Shown here: positions 39,915 through 49,185 of the stretch, in pieces | Layout: each line of letters opens with the position of its first letter | Numbering within the stretch: position 1 is the stretch's first letter | Source of the DNA: Ferrovibrio sp. | GTDB taxonomy: Bacteria > Pseudomonadota > Alphaproteobacteria > Ferrovibrionales > Ferrovibrionaceae | Length of the DNA stretch: 64,000 bases | Reading direction: 5' to 3' | Assembly (NCBI RefSeq): GCF_017994015.1 | Contig: NZ_JAGOLP010000010.1 | Coordinates: 31,490-95,489, forward strand | Made by a program: the position numbers and the translations under genes | Notes under the pieces: generated by a model | The model's input: only the letters and a program-made list of their open reading frames with translations | The model's database searches: none | What the model was told of the DNA's origin: nothing

Positions 39915-40328
39915 TCAGGCTCCGAACAGCATCTGGCCCAACAGGCGATTGGGCAGCAGGGTGAAGAATCCGGTCAGGATCAGGCCGCTCCAGTAAACGA
40001 TCAGCATGGCACGACGATGCCAGCGGATATTGCCGCGCCGGGCAGCATAGATGGCGCCGGCCAGGCCGGTGGGGGTTATCACCGACAGGATATGGATCGG
40101 ACTGAGGCTGCCGGGAAAGATTTCGGTGATCAAAAACGAACTCAGGCAGGCCAGCAGCATGAGGCCGACATACACGCGGCCAAGCAGCTTGTGCAGGCTG
40201 CCACCCTTATGCAGCAGCGTGCCCGGGCGGCCCAGCAGCACAATCGTGCCGAGAACCAGGGCCAGCAGCGTACTGCCAAGATGAATTTGAATGGCGGGCG
40301 GGGCGGCCAGCAGCGGGGCGATATTCAT
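39915..40328 (-). CDS. DUF2306 membrane protein
   Basis: A 137-residue protein with four hydrophobic segments: IQIHLGSTLLALVLGTIVLL, KLLGRVYVGLMLLACLSSFL, and NIRWHRRAMLIVYWSGLILT with conserved His residues. It matches the DUF2306 family. The role is unknown. It shares a minus-strand pair with the MBL gene. Confidence 0.75.
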   Translation of the reverse strand: MNIAPLLAAPPAIQIHLGSTLLALVLGTIVLLGRPGTLLHKGGSLHKLLGRVYVGLMLLACLSSFLITEIFPGSLSPIHILSVITPTGLAGAIYAARRGNIRWHRRAMLIVYWSGLILTGFFTLLPNRLLGQMLFGA

Positions 40329-40422
40329 GCCGCAAACGCTAGCGGCTGGGCTTAAAATCGCCTACGGCTAAACTATCTTATGCTTGTGACCATGGTCACG
40401 CAGCCGCAAGGGAGCCTGGATT

Positions 40423-41166
40423 TTGAGCGCCACCATCGCCCTGGTCGATGACGACCGCAACATCCTCACATCGGTATCCATCGCCCTGGAAGCCGAAGGC
40501 TACAAGGTGCGCACCTATAATGATGGTGCCGAAGCTTTGCGTAATCTGACCCAGCAGCCCACCGATCTGGTGATCCTGGATATCAAGATGCCGCGCCTCG
40601 ACGGCATGGAAACCCTGACCCGGCTGCGCCGTGTCAGCCAGGTGCCGGTGATCTTCCTGACTTCGAAGGATGAGGAGATCGACGAGGTGCTGGGGCTCAA
40701 GATGGGCGCCGATGATTATATCAAGAAGCCGTTCAGCCAGCGTTTGCTGATCGAGCGGATCAAGGCGGTGCTGCGCCGCGCCGAAGCCAACCAGCCCGGC
40801 GCCGAGGAAACCGCAGCCGACAAGATGATCCATCGCGGCCCGCTGACGCTCGATCCCTCGCGCCATAAATGCACCTGGCGCGGCGGCGATGTGGTGCTGA
40901 CGGTGACCGAATTCCTGCTGTTGCAGGCACTGGCGCAGCGCCCCGGCCATGTCAAGAATCGCGACCAGCTGATGGACGCGGCCTATGACGACAATGTGTA
41001 TGTCGACGACCGCACCATCGACAGCCATATCAAGCGGCTGCGCAAGAAGTTCAAGGTGGTGGACGACGATTTCGACGCCATCGAAACGCTCTACGGCGTT
41101 GGCTATCGCTTCAAGGAAAGCGCCATCAAGGAAGGCGGCGAGGCGGCGGAAAGCGAGGCGGTGTGA
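40423..41166 (+). CDS. chvI: Response regulator ChvI
   Basis: A 247-residue OmpR-family regulator: receiver with Asp53 ([12 protein letters not shown]) and a C-terminal winged helix ([36 protein letters not shown]). It matches ChvI, which controls envelope stress and acid responses in alphaproteobacteria. The start is TTG at 40423 with AAGGGAGC upstream. chvG follows 19 bases after the stop. Confidence 0.93.
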   Translation: MSATIALVDDDRNILTSVSIALEAEGYKVRTYNDGAEALRNLTQQPTDLVILDIKMPRLDGMETLTRLRRVSQVPVIFLTSKDEEIDEVLGLKMGADDYIKKPFSQRLLIERIKAVLRRAEANQPGAEETAADKMIHRGPLTLDPSRHKCTWRGGDVVLTVTEFLLLQALAQRPGHVKNRDQLMDAAYDDNVYVDDRTIDSHIKRLRKKFKVVDDDFDAIETLYGVGYRFKESAIKEGGEAAESEAV

Positions 41167-41185
41167 GCGGCAGGCCTGAGCGGCC

Positions 41186-42799
41186 ATGACCCCGGCACCC
41201 ACCATGCCGCCGCCACGCCCCAGGCGGCGCCTGATGTCGCCGCTGACCCGGCGCATCCTGCTGATCAACCTGGCGGCGCCTTTCCTACTGGCGGTGGCAT
41301 TTCTGTATCTCGATCAGTTCCGCCTCGGGCTGATCGACACCCGGCTTAATGCCCTGCAATTCGAGGGCAACCTGATTGCCGGCGCGCTGGGCGAATCCGC
41401 CATCAGTCCCTATGAACTGGCCCCCAGCCTGGACCCCGACATGGCGCGGCAATTGCTGCGCCGGCTTTCCGCGCAATCCAGCGCCCGGGCGCGGCTGTTT
41501 GATGGCGAGGGTGAATTGATCGCCGATAGCCGGCTGCTGCTGGCCGCCGGGCGCGGCGTGGTGACCCGGCAATTGCCGCCGCCGAATATCGAGCCGCCCT
41601 GGGATCAGGCATTGTTCAAGCTCTATGACAAGATCAACGCGGTGTTCATGACCACGCTGGACCTGCCGCGCTACACTGAGCTGCCCTTCGCTCATGCCAA
41701 TGATTACAGCGAAGTGGGCCTGGCCCTGGATGGCGAGAATGCCAATGGCCTGCGCGATATCGGCGATGGCCGCATGATGCTCTCGGTGGCGGTGCCGGTG
41801 CAGGGTTTGCGCAAGGTGGTGGGCGCGCTGATGCTGACCATCGACAGCACCGAGATCGATACCAGGGTGCGTGAGGAACGGCTGACGGTGATGAAGCTGT
41901 TTGCCCTGGTGCTCGGCTTCACCGTGGCCGCCTCGCTCTATCTGGCTGCCGCCATCGTGCGCCCGATCCATCGCCTGGCCGAGGCCGCCGACCGCATCCG
42001 CGCCGCCAAGGGCCGTATCGCACATCTGCATATCCCGGATTTCTCTGCGCGCCATGACGAGATCGGCGACCTTTCGGTGGTGCTGGGCGCCATGACCCAG
42101 GCCTTGTCGCAGCGGCTGGATGCCATTGAGCATTTTGCCGCCGATGTGGCGCATGAAGTGAAAAACCCGCTGACTTCCCTGCGCAGTGCCATGGAAACCT
42201 TTGCCCGCATCGACAAGCCGGAGCCGCGCGCCCGCCTGCTGGCGGTGATGCAGGATGATGTGCGCCGCATGGACCGGCTGATCAGCGATATTTCCGAAGC
42301 CTCGCGGCTGGATGCCGAACTGGGCCGCGCCGAGGCGGCGCCGGTTGATCTGGATGCCCTGCTGCGCAGCGTGGTAGCGCAATACCAGGATCAGGCCAAA
42401 CCGGGCGAGCCAAAGCTGGATTACCGCCGCGACGGCAACGGGCCTTTGCTGGTACCGGGCTTTGATAGCCGGCTGGGCCAGGTGGTGCGCAACCTGATCG
42501 ACAATGCCGTGTCATTCAGCCCGGCGGATGGGGTGATCGAAGTGGTTTTGCGCCGCGATGGCGTCTGGGCAGTGTTCACGGTGAGCGACGACGGCCCCGG
42601 GATTCCGCCGGAAAACCTGGAATCAATCTTTGAGCGTTTCTACAGTGAACGGCCGAGCAGCGAGGCTTTCGGCCTGCATTCCGGCCTTGGCCTGTCAATC
42701 TCGCGCCAGATCGTGCAGTCGCTGGGCGGTGATATCCGGGCGGAAAACCGGCGCGACAAGCCATCCGGCGCTCGTTTCATTGTGCGTCTGCCGCTCTGA
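41186..42799 (+). CDS. chvG: Sensor histidine kinase ChvG
   Basis: A 537-residue inner-membrane kinase: transmembrane segment (~25-45), periplasmic stimulus-sensing domain (~50-235), second transmembrane segment, HAMP, HisKA with His323 (ADVAHEVKNPLTSLRSAM), and HATPase with VRNLIDNAVSF and SDDGPGIP. It phosphorylates ChvI. The pair heads the HprK-RapZ-ManX-HPr group, as in many alphaproteobacteria. Confidence 0.93.
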   Translation: MTPAPTMPPPRPRRRLMSPLTRRILLINLAAPFLLAVAFLYLDQFRLGLIDTRLNALQFEGNLIAGALGESAISPYELAPSLDPDMARQLLRRLSAQSSARARLFDGEGELIADSRLLLAAGRGVVTRQLPPPNIEPPWDQALFKLYDKINAVFMTTLDLPRYTELPFAHANDYSEVGLALDGENANGLRDIGDGRMMLSVAVPVQGLRKVVGALMLTIDSTEIDTRVREERLTVMKLFALVLGFTVAASLYLAAAIVRPIHRLAEAADRIRAAKGRIAHLHIPDFSARHDEIGDLSVVLGAMTQALSQRLDAIEHFAADVAHEVKNPLTSLRSAMETFARIDKPEPRARLLAVMQDDVRRMDRLISDISEASRLDAELGRAEAAPVDLDALLRSVVAQYQDQAKPGEPKLDYRRDGNGPLLVPGFDSRLGQVVRNLIDNAVSFSPADGVIEVVLRRDGVWAVFTVSDDGPGIPPENLESIFERFYSERPSSEAFGLHSGLGLSISRQIVQSLGGDIRAENRRDKPSGARFIVRLPL

Positions 42800-42874
42800 A
42801 GCCAGCCTGCCGGCGGCATGAGCAATGTTACGGCGTATTGACATGTGCGCTGCACAACGGCAGGCTCCCCAGCC

Positions 42875-43345
42875 ATGCATATACTGTATGCAAGTTGTGT
42901 CGCCCTGGATGGGATTGCCGTGCTGCTGCGCGGGCCGTCCGGCGCTGGAAAATCCGACCTGGCCTTGCGCCTGCTGGCGCTGGGCGGCCAATTGGTGGCT
43001 GATGACCAGACCATGCTGACACCACAGGCCGGGCAATTGATCGCCAGCGCGCCGCCGCGCCTGCTCGGCCTGCTGGAAATCCGTGGCCTTGGCCCGGTGC
43101 CGGTGTTGCCGGCACCGCCTACGCCGCTGGCCCTGGTGGTTGACCTGGTGCCGCTGGCAGATATGCCGCGCCTGCCCGAGCCGGCCTATGAACACTGGTT
43201 TGGCATTGCCGTGCCCAGGCTGGCGGCCGAAGCTTTTTCCGCTGCGGCAGCGCTCAAACTGCGTTACGCCCTGGAGCGCGCCCGGGCCGGCCAGCTGTTT
43301 CAGCCCGCCGAGGCGCATGCCGATAGCAGATCGGACGTGGCCTGA
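42875..43345 (+). CDS. hprK: HPr kinase/phosphorylase, short alphaproteobacterial form
   Basis: A 156-residue catalytic domain only: MHILYASCVALDG, Walker A RGPSGAGKS (19-27), GQLVADDQT and LEIRGLGPVPV. It phosphorylates the regulatory Ser of HPr (encoded at 44691), linking carbon/nitrogen PTS signals to ChvGI. The start ATG 42875 gives the family N-terminus. Its TGA overlaps the rapZ ATG by one base. Confidence 0.93.
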   Translation: MHILYASCVALDGIAVLLRGPSGAGKSDLALRLLALGGQLVADDQTMLTPQAGQLIASAPPRLLGLLEIRGLGPVPVLPAPPTPLALVVDLVPLADMPRLPEPAYEHWFGIAVPRLAAEAFSAAAALKLRYALERARAGQLFQPAEAHADSRSDVA

Positions 43346-44271
43346 TGCAACAGCCACAGACGCAACCCGGGCTGCATGAGCGTATCCGCGTGGTGGTGGT
43401 CAGCGGCCTGTCCGGCGCCGGCAAGAGCGGCGCGCTGAAAGTGCTGGAAGACCTGGGCTATGAGGCGGTGGATAATCTGCCGCTCTCGCTGCTGCGCCGC
43501 CTGACCGTGAGCGACGGCGCCGAGGGCGATGTGCCGCCACGCCGCGCCATCGCCGTGGGCATCGACAGCCGCACGCGCGATTTCAATGCCAATGCGCTCG
43601 GTCAGCTGGTGGCCGATCTGAAGGCACGGCCGGAACTGGATGTGCAGCTGGTGTATTTTGAATGCGAGGATGAAGTGCTGCTCAAGCGCTTCACCGCCAC
43701 GCGCCGCCGGCATCCCTTGGCCGATGATCGCGGTGTGGCCGATGGCATCGCCGCCGAACGCGCCATGATGGCGCCACTGCGCGGCATTGCCGATCATGTC
43801 TTCGACACTTCGGTGCTGGCTTTGCCGGAATTGCGCCGCCTGCTGCAAGCCTATTTCGGCCTGCTCGCCACGCCGGCCCTGAGCATTTCGGTTACATCAT
43901 TTTCCTACCGCCTCGGGTTGCCGCGCGAATCCGACTTCGTCTTTGACGTGCGCTTCCTGCGCAACCCGCATTACGACGAGATATTGCGGCCGCGCCCGGG
44001 CAGCGACCCCGAAGTGGCCGCCTATATCGCCGCCGATCCCGATTATCCGCCTTTCATGCACCGCCTAGCCGATATGATCGAAAGCCTGCTGCCGCGTTTC
44101 GACGCCGAGGGCAAGCGCTTTCTCACCATCGCGCTGGGCTGCACCGGCGGCCGCCATCGCTCGGTTTGCGTGGCTGAAGATCTCGCCGGGCGCTTGCGCT
44201 CGGCTGGCTATCCGGTCAGTCTGCGCCACCGCGATCGCGACCTGACCGGCCCTGACGGACATCCGCATTAA
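43345..44271 (+). CDS. rapZ: RNase adapter RapZ
   Basis: A 308-residue nucleotide-binding protein with Walker A GLSGAGKS (21-28) and the C-terminal domain FLTIALGCTGGRHRSVCVAE. In enterobacteria it guides RNase E to GlmZ; in alphaproteobacteria its target is less clear, but the gene is constantly beside hprK and PTS genes, as here. Confidence 0.94.
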   Translation: MQQPQTQPGLHERIRVVVVSGLSGAGKSGALKVLEDLGYEAVDNLPLSLLRRLTVSDGAEGDVPPRRAIAVGIDSRTRDFNANALGQLVADLKARPELDVQLVYFECEDEVLLKRFTATRRRHPLADDRGVADGIAAERAMMAPLRGIADHVFDTSVLALPELRRLLQAYFGLLATPALSISVTSFSYRLGLPRESDFVFDVRFLRNPHYDEILRPRPGSDPEVAAYIAADPDYPPFMHRLADMIESLLPRFDAEGKRFLTIALGCTGGRHRSVCVAEDLAGRLRSAGYPVSLRHRDRDLTGPDGHPH

Positions 44272-44283
44272 GAGACGATAGGC

Positions 44284-44691
44284 ATGATCGGCATCGTTGT
44301 TGTCACCCATGGTCGCCTGGCCGAGGAATTCATCCTCGCCACCGAGCATGTACATGGCCCACAGAAGAATATGCGCGCCGTCTGCATCGGACCCGATGAC
44401 GACATGGAGCAGCGCCGTCAGGACATCCTGGCTGCCGTTGCCGCCGTCGATTCCGGCAAGGGCGTCATTGTGCTCACCGACATGTTCGGCGGCACACCCT
44501 CCAATCTCGCCATCTCGATCATGAACCAGGCCCATGTTGAGGTGATTGCCGGCGTCAACCTGCCGATGATGATCCGGCTGGCCCAGGTTCGCAGCAAATG
44601 CGACCTCGCCGCCGCCGTCACCGCCACCCAGGAAGCCGGCCGCAAATATATCAATGTCGCCTCCAAGCTGCTGGCCGGGGAATCACATTGA
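44284..44691 (+). CDS. PTS EIIA, mannose family (ManX-like)
   Basis: A 135-residue regulatory EIIA with phospho-acceptor His9 (VVVTHGRLAEEF) and VLTDMFGGTPSNLAI. It takes phosphate from HPr; no EIIB/EIIC is nearby, so it is regulatory. Its stop overlaps the HPr ATG by one base. Confidence 0.92.
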   Translation: MIGIVVVTHGRLAEEFILATEHVHGPQKNMRAVCIGPDDDMEQRRQDILAAVAAVDSGKGVIVLTDMFGGTPSNLAISIMNQAHVEVIAGVNLPMMIRLAQVRSKCDLAAAVTATQEAGRKYINVASKLLAGESH

Positions 44692-44975
44692 TGGACAGCC
44701 CGGCTGTCATCCGCTCGGTCACCATCGTCAACCAGCGCGGCCTGCATGCCCGCGCGGCGGCCAAGTTTGTGCAGGTGGTGGCGAAATACCCGCAGGCCCG
44801 CATCCAGGTGGCCAAGGACGGCCAGACCGTGAATGGCGAATCGATCATGGGCCTGATGATGCTGGCCGGCACCCAAGGCTCCAGCATCGAAATCAGCGCC
44901 AGCGGCGCGGAAGCCATCGCCGCCATGTCGGCCTTGGTGGAGCTGGTGGAAAACCGCTTCGGCGAAGCGGAATAA
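44691..44975 (+). CDS. HPr-family phosphocarrier protein
   Basis: A 94-residue HPr: His19 in NQRGLHARAAAKFV accepts phosphate from enzyme I, and Ser51 in NGESIMGLMMLA is the HprK target. Enzyme I is not in the window. This is the last gene of the conserved chvI-to-HPr group; the RiPP-like cluster starts 29 bases later on the other strand. Confidence 0.94.
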   Translation: MDSPAVIRSVTIVNQRGLHARAAAKFVQVVAKYPQARIQVAKDGQTVNGESIMGLMMLAGTQGSSIEISASGAEAIAAMSALVELVENRFGEAE

Positions 44976-45004
44976 CCACACCAGCCCGTGGGCAGCTCAG
45001 CGGA

Positions 45005-46882
45005 TCAGCCCTCAAGGTCCTGCAATTGCGAAAGCTGCCAAGCGGCTATCAGACATTCCATAGCAAAAACGCTCACCCAGATCGGATTGTCCCCGAGCAG
45101 CGTGCCGGGTTCTGTTCGGATGAACCGCTCTACTTGATCGGGTTTCGGCAGTAATTCCAGCCCGGCCTGGATGGCTTCCAGATCAAATATTTCCTGCACC
45201 AAGGGGTGCGTGTCGTTGCGCAGCACATTCAGCATCGCCAAAAAATCTGCCCGATAATCCGCATAATGGATAAAGCGGTGATCAAAAAGACCCACCTTGT
45301 GCCGGGCCAGCCGCACCGGCTCCGGCAGGATACCAAGCATGGCACGGCGGAATGGTTGACGACTCTGCCCATCAGCCAAAAACTGCTGTATCGGCAGGGA
45401 AAGCATAAAATTCACGATGCGCCGATCCAGCAAAGGAAAACTGGCTGCCAACCCGTGCCGGGCTGCCATAATGGCATAATAGGTACATCGCGACGGGATA
45501 TGATGATCGGCAAATGCTCTTGTGCGATCAGCGGGGCTGTTGCTGTGCAGAACCGGCGGCATGCGGCGCTGGGCAACTTTTTCTCGAATCTGCTGCGACA
45601 GATAACGCACTGCCCCGTGCTTGCTGTCCATCACGCCGATGCGACGGCGACGGCGCAGAAAATCGGGCAATAGTGGCGAGACAAGCCGATTGCGGATGGC
45701 GGCCGCCAGGGAGATACCATCATTCCGCGCACGCGCTGGCAACGCGCGCAACAGGCTGGGTAGCCGGCCAGCCCGCAGTAAACTGGCATAGAGATTAGCC
45801 CCGTTATAGCTCGCCCCTTCATCACCACCGACACCACTGAGAATACAGTCGGCCCCGAAGGCTGCGGCAGCAGCCATCATCGCGTCATCCGGCCCACCGA
45901 TCACACTTCCTGGCCAGTCTGCATCCCCTGGCCGGCCTGGCATCGGCGGCAAGTCATCGACGGCCAGATGGGAAATATCCGATTCCTGACTCAGCACCGC
46001 CGCGATCAACGGACGTTCATCCTGCTCTACCGGCCCAATCGCTGTCTGCGCCATCATGCTCAGCGCCAGCACCTGGTCGTCTCGTTGCCGGGTGGTGCGT
46101 GCAGCCAGAATGGTGATCGCGGAACTATCCAGGCCGCCAGTCAGATGGCTGGCCACCGGGCCACTTGCCGGCAACCGGGCGATGACTGCCTCTTGCACCA
46201 AGTGTTGCAGGGTTTCGGCCGCATGCTCGGCTGTGCCACGCCAGCTCCCCACCAGTGCTGGATCGGGACGATAGGCGCGGTGCGGACGTGGCGGGCTGTT
46301 ATCCTGCAACTGAACATGCAAACTATGCCCGGCTTGCAGATAGGCAATGTGCTTGAAACCGCTATCAGGCCCGGCGAAATAGGTTTGGCAGAGTTTGGCT
46401 GCAAGAGCAGCCGTATCAATGGCTGTGCTGGCCAAGCCAACGCCATGCAGGCCTTTGGGCAAGCTGGCAAAGGCAAACCAGCGGCCTGGCTGCCAGGTCC
46501 AGGCCAATGGCCGAACCCCTATGAAATCCCGCCCCAGCCAGAGCTCCCCGGTTTCGCGTCGCCACAACGCGACGGCATAATCGCCATGCAAATGATCCGG
46601 AAAATCTGCGCCATGACGACACACCGCATCCAGCAGTGTTGCTTCAGGACTATCCACAGCATGGTCAAGCCGCAAATCGGCCGCGATCATCCAACCATCT
46701 TGATCCGTCAGCCCGCCAGCCGCACCGCTAAAATCCAGCGTGGCAAGGCCCATCGCCCCGTCCAGCAGGCATGTCACTGCTGGGGCCAAGCCCAGCGCAG
46801 TCATGGCGGCAGCCATGCGGCGCAACACAGATTCGCTTGCCGCAATACCATCCAGATGCAGAATGCCGCAGATCAGTCGCAT
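45005..46882 (-). CDS. Asparagine-synthetase-like macrolactam synthetase (lasso cyclase, C protein)
   Basis: A 625-residue protein with an N-terminal glutaminase-like domain (~1-200) and an ATP-pyrophosphatase domain whose PPi loop is TGGLDSS (248-254). In lasso clusters such enzymes adenylate the Asp/Glu side chain and close the ring on the N-terminal amine. The glutaminase Cys is residue 5 (MRLICGIL), not the first residue after Met, so true glutaminase action is unlikely, as is usual for lasso cyclases. It follows the PqqD-like gene by two bases. A plain asparagine synthetase is less likely in this context. Confidence 0.82.
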   Translation of the reverse strand: MRLICGILHLDGIAASESVLRRMAAAMTALGLAPAVTCLLDGAMGLATLDFSGAAGGLTDQDGWMIAADLRLDHAVDSPEATLLDAVCRHGADFPDHLHGDYAVALWRRETGELWLGRDFIGVRPLAWTWQPGRWFAFASLPKGLHGVGLASTAIDTAALAAKLCQTYFAGPDSGFKHIAYLQAGHSLHVQLQDNSPPRPHRAYRPDPALVGSWRGTAEHAAETLQHLVQEAVIARLPASGPVASHLTGGLDSSAITILAARTTRQRDDQVLALSMMAQTAIGPVEQDERPLIAAVLSQESDISHLAVDDLPPMPGRPGDADWPGSVIGGPDDAMMAAAAAFGADCILSGVGGDEGASYNGANLYASLLRAGRLPSLLRALPARARNDGISLAAAIRNRLVSPLLPDFLRRRRRIGVMDSKHGAVRYLSQQIREKVAQRRMPPVLHSNSPADRTRAFADHHIPSRCTYYAIMAARHGLAASFPLLDRRIVNFMLSLPIQQFLADGQSRQPFRRAMLGILPEPVRLARHKVGLFDHRFIHYADYRADFLAMLNVLRNDTHPLVQEIFDLEAIQAGLELLPKPDQVERFIRTEPGTLLGDNPIWVSVFAMECLIAAWQLSQLQDLEG

Positions 46883-46884
46883 AC

Positions 46885-47154
46885 TTAATCATCAACCAGC
46901 AAGTCTCTCTCGCGCAGCTTGGCGAGGAAGCTGGAAACCTCACGCCGACAATCTTCTGGCGCCACCTCGAATTCGGCCACCAACCGCGCAATCAGCTCCG
47001 CCTCGTCAATCGGATCGGCGAGCAGTTCCCAAATGCGGGTGGCCACCGGGTTCATCAGGCTGTGATACCGGCCGACCGTGACGTTCATCAGCAAGATCGT
47101 ATCGGCGAGTGGCGCTGCGAGAATCTCACTTTTACGATGCAAAAACGGCATCAT
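46885..47154 (-). CDS. PqqD-like RiPP recognition protein (lasso B1-like)
   Basis: An 89-residue PqqD-family protein: HRKSEILAAPLADTILLMNV, GRYHSLMNPVATRIWELLAD, and the helical C-terminus EELIxRLVxEF-like (EAELIARLVAEFEVAPEDC). Such RRE proteins bind the leader peptide and present it to the modifying enzymes; in lasso systems they also deliver it to the B2 protease. GGGAGG lies four bases before the ATG. It is a stand-alone RRE, not fused to a protease. Confidence 0.87.
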   Translation of the reverse strand: MMPFLHRKSEILAAPLADTILLMNVTVGRYHSLMNPVATRIWELLADPIDEAELIARLVAEFEVAPEDCRREVSSFLAKLRERDLLVDD

Positions 47155-47216
47155 TTTCCTCCCTTCCAGTAACCCTGCACATTTTCAACCGACCATGCGC
47201 GATAGATTCGAAGGCT

Positions 47217-48053
47217 TCAACCTTCCTGCTGGTAGCTCCACTCCGCCATCACGGCAGCGCATTGCTTCTCAATGGCGCGGAGCTGCGGCGGCGTCAACAC
47301 GGCTCGCCACCCGCCGACATGGCCGGAGCGGAAGAAACGTTTCTGTCCAGGCTGGCTTTCCCGGAAGCCATTGCTGGTTTCCTGCCGCTGAAGCTCATCC
47401 AGGCTGGAATAGGCAACGGCACGCTCAATTTCAGCCCTTGTTGCCTTCCCATCAAGGAAGGCGACTATCTCGCACAGAATGCCTACAGCGTCCTTGCGCA
47501 GGTCTTCGTAGCGCACGACTTTGGTCTTCACCAAGCGTTGCCCGGTCCATTGCGATACATGCCCGGCCCAATCGCCTAACAGGTAGCGCAGCTGCTTGTA
47601 ATTACCACCAGAGAAAAATGGATCGCCCATTTGTGCGATCACAGCATCCAAGGGCAGGTTGGCATGATGGCTAAGTGACACAGCCACATCGCGCGGGTCG
47701 CGTAGGATGTAAAGCGCGCCGCGCGCCCGCGTCCCCAGTATCGGCCTTCCGAGAACTCCCCGAAAATGATCATGTGTTTTGCAAAAAAATGGAAACGCCG
47801 TGCTGTTGGCAACGAAGTCGCAATGCAGCGGACGCATTTGTTCCAATTCCTGCCAGTGCAGCAGATCGGGATCAACCAGCATGTCATCCGAAAAGCGCCA
47901 GTTGCCCATCAGTGTCTCTGGTTCAGACAGATGGTTGATGTTGACCGGCTGTTCCTTGCCGGCCAACAGGTTGGCCAGCAACACGCGCATCCAGGTATTA
48001 CCGGATTTGGGATAGGAGGCGAGCCAGACAAGCCCGGGCGGAAAAAACGCCAT
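47217..48053 (-). CDS. PAPS-dependent sulfotransferase
   Basis: A 278-residue sulfotransferase. The 5'-phosphosulfate loop is YPKSGNTW (14-21), the likely catalytic His is His94 in CKTHDHF, the 3'-phosphate motif is RDPRDVAVSLSHH (118-130), and the C-terminal PAPS-binding loop is RSGHVGGW (242-249). All key elements are present, so it should be active. Placement between kinase and PqqD-like genes (11 bases after the kinase stop) suggests it modifies the peptide product, a Ser/Thr hydroxyl since the predicted core has no Tyr; sulfation of another molecule is possible. Confidence 0.88.
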   Translation of the reverse strand: MAFFPPGLVWLASYPKSGNTWMRVLLANLLAGKEQPVNINHLSEPETLMGNWRFSDDMLVDPDLLHWQELEQMRPLHCDFVANSTAFPFFCKTHDHFRGVLGRPILGTRARGALYILRDPRDVAVSLSHHANLPLDAVIAQMGDPFFSGGNYKQLRYLLGDWAGHVSQWTGQRLVKTKVVRYEDLRKDAVGILCEIVAFLDGKATRAEIERAVAYSSLDELQRQETSNGFRESQPGQKRFFRSGHVGGWRAVLTPPQLRAIEKQCAAVMAEWSYQQEG

Positions 48054-48064
48054 CGGTTTTCTCC

Positions 48065-49009
48065 CTAGAGCAATTCATCCCAATGGGCCCGCAATCGAGC
48101 TAGAGTTTCGTTCAAATGGACAAAATCGTGCGGCCGATGAAACAGAAAAACCGGAATTTCAGACAGCAGGGCGGCGGTTCGGGCCACCAAATTCCCTTGA
48201 TTGCAATAGGCGAGTGCCAATTGCCGACGGTAGGTCTGATGCAGCAGAGCTTGTGCTGCTGTGAGTGGCGACAGCAAGGTTATAGCAGATGGAAAGGCAG
48301 TATTGGCATCGGCCAGAATATAGATAGCGGCCAGAGGGGCAGGCTCTAGTCCCGACGTTGCCTTGCCGGGTGGAATGACGTGGAACTTCTCGATCCGCTG
48401 CCGCACCCTGGAGCCTACGGCCTCGGCGAGACCAATTTGGGCGATACTATCATTATAAAGCCGCAGCACACGCCCGTCCGGCTGGATCAGTGTATGCCCG
48501 GATTCAGACTGTTCAACGGAGCAGACATCATCGGCCAGAAAATCGCAGCCGTTCCGGCTTAGGGCGCCTGCCAGGGTGGATTTGCCGGCTCCGCTTGGAC
48601 CGCAGAACATAAAGGCACGCCCGCTATCGAGCACCGCCGATCCATGCAGCAGCCATGCGCCGCGCTGATACAGAATACCAGCCAAAGCCGTGCCGGTGGC
48701 AAAAACCAGGATATCGTCCACCGCAATGCCGGACGCGGGGCATATGATCAACCGGCATCCATCGTAAGCCAGGAAGCGGCCAATGTGCGGCAGGTCAAGC
48801 AGGAATTGATTTTTATTCGCCATCCAGTTGGCACCCCTATGGGTGCTATGGTCCAACTGCTTCGGCACATCACCCAAGCAAAACGTCACATCAACTTTCA
48901 AATCTCCCGTCGATTGCAGCGGCAATCTCATCGGCAGGGGAATTTCCGACGCAACATTCAACCCAGAAATGCGATAATAATAGGGGTTAGCGTTTAATTT
49001 ATCGACCAT
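48065..49009 (-). CDS. HPr-kinase-like peptide kinase (lasso tailoring kinase type)
   Basis: A 314-residue protein with an N-terminal domain (YYYRISGLNVASEIPLPM) and a C-terminal HprK-like kinase core: Walker A GPSGAGKST (137-145) and DFLADDVCSV (158-162 LADDV). Homologues in paeninodin-type lasso clusters phosphorylate the C-terminal Ser of the precursor; the precursor here ends in Ser. It is the first gene of the minus-strand unit. It differs from the housekeeping HprK encoded at 42875, being twice as long and with a different N-terminal domain. Confidence 0.83.
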   Translation of the reverse strand: MVDKLNANPYYYRISGLNVASEIPLPMRLPLQSTGDLKVDVTFCLGDVPKQLDHSTHRGANWMANKNQFLLDLPHIGRFLAYDGCRLIICPASGIAVDDILVFATGTALAGILYQRGAWLLHGSAVLDSGRAFMFCGPSGAGKSTLAGALSRNGCDFLADDVCSVEQSESGHTLIQPDGRVLRLYNDSIAQIGLAEAVGSRVRQRIEKFHVIPPGKATSGLEPAPLAAIYILADANTAFPSAITLLSPLTAAQALLHQTYRRQLALAYCNQGNLVARTAALLSEIPVFLFHRPHDFVHLNETLARLRAHWDELL

Positions 49010-49185
49010 GCATCCTGTTTGCCAGCAAGTCTAAACCTTGGCAAGCCGCGTCAGGTAGACAAAAGTCTGACCCGTATTGGTATTGCTGCTGTGCGGTCGA
49101 AACCGAAACATCGCCTTGCGTTGATTAACTGGCGGTTTGATGTTAGCTAGCGGGTCAAGATGTGCCGTGATAAGAGAGGTCAGCG
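49010..49185. promoter_or_regulatory. Divergent intergenic region of the RiPP-like cluster
   Basis: A 176-base region between the kinase gene and the precursor must hold both promoters. An imperfect inverted repeat, GTCAGGTAGAC-AAAA-GTCTGAC (49050-49071), and a CGGT-CGAA-ACCG element (49094-49105) are possible operators. A weak promoter for the precursor is TTGATT (49121) with TAGCTA 17 bases on (49144). No regulator gene is in the cluster. Confidence 0.35.
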
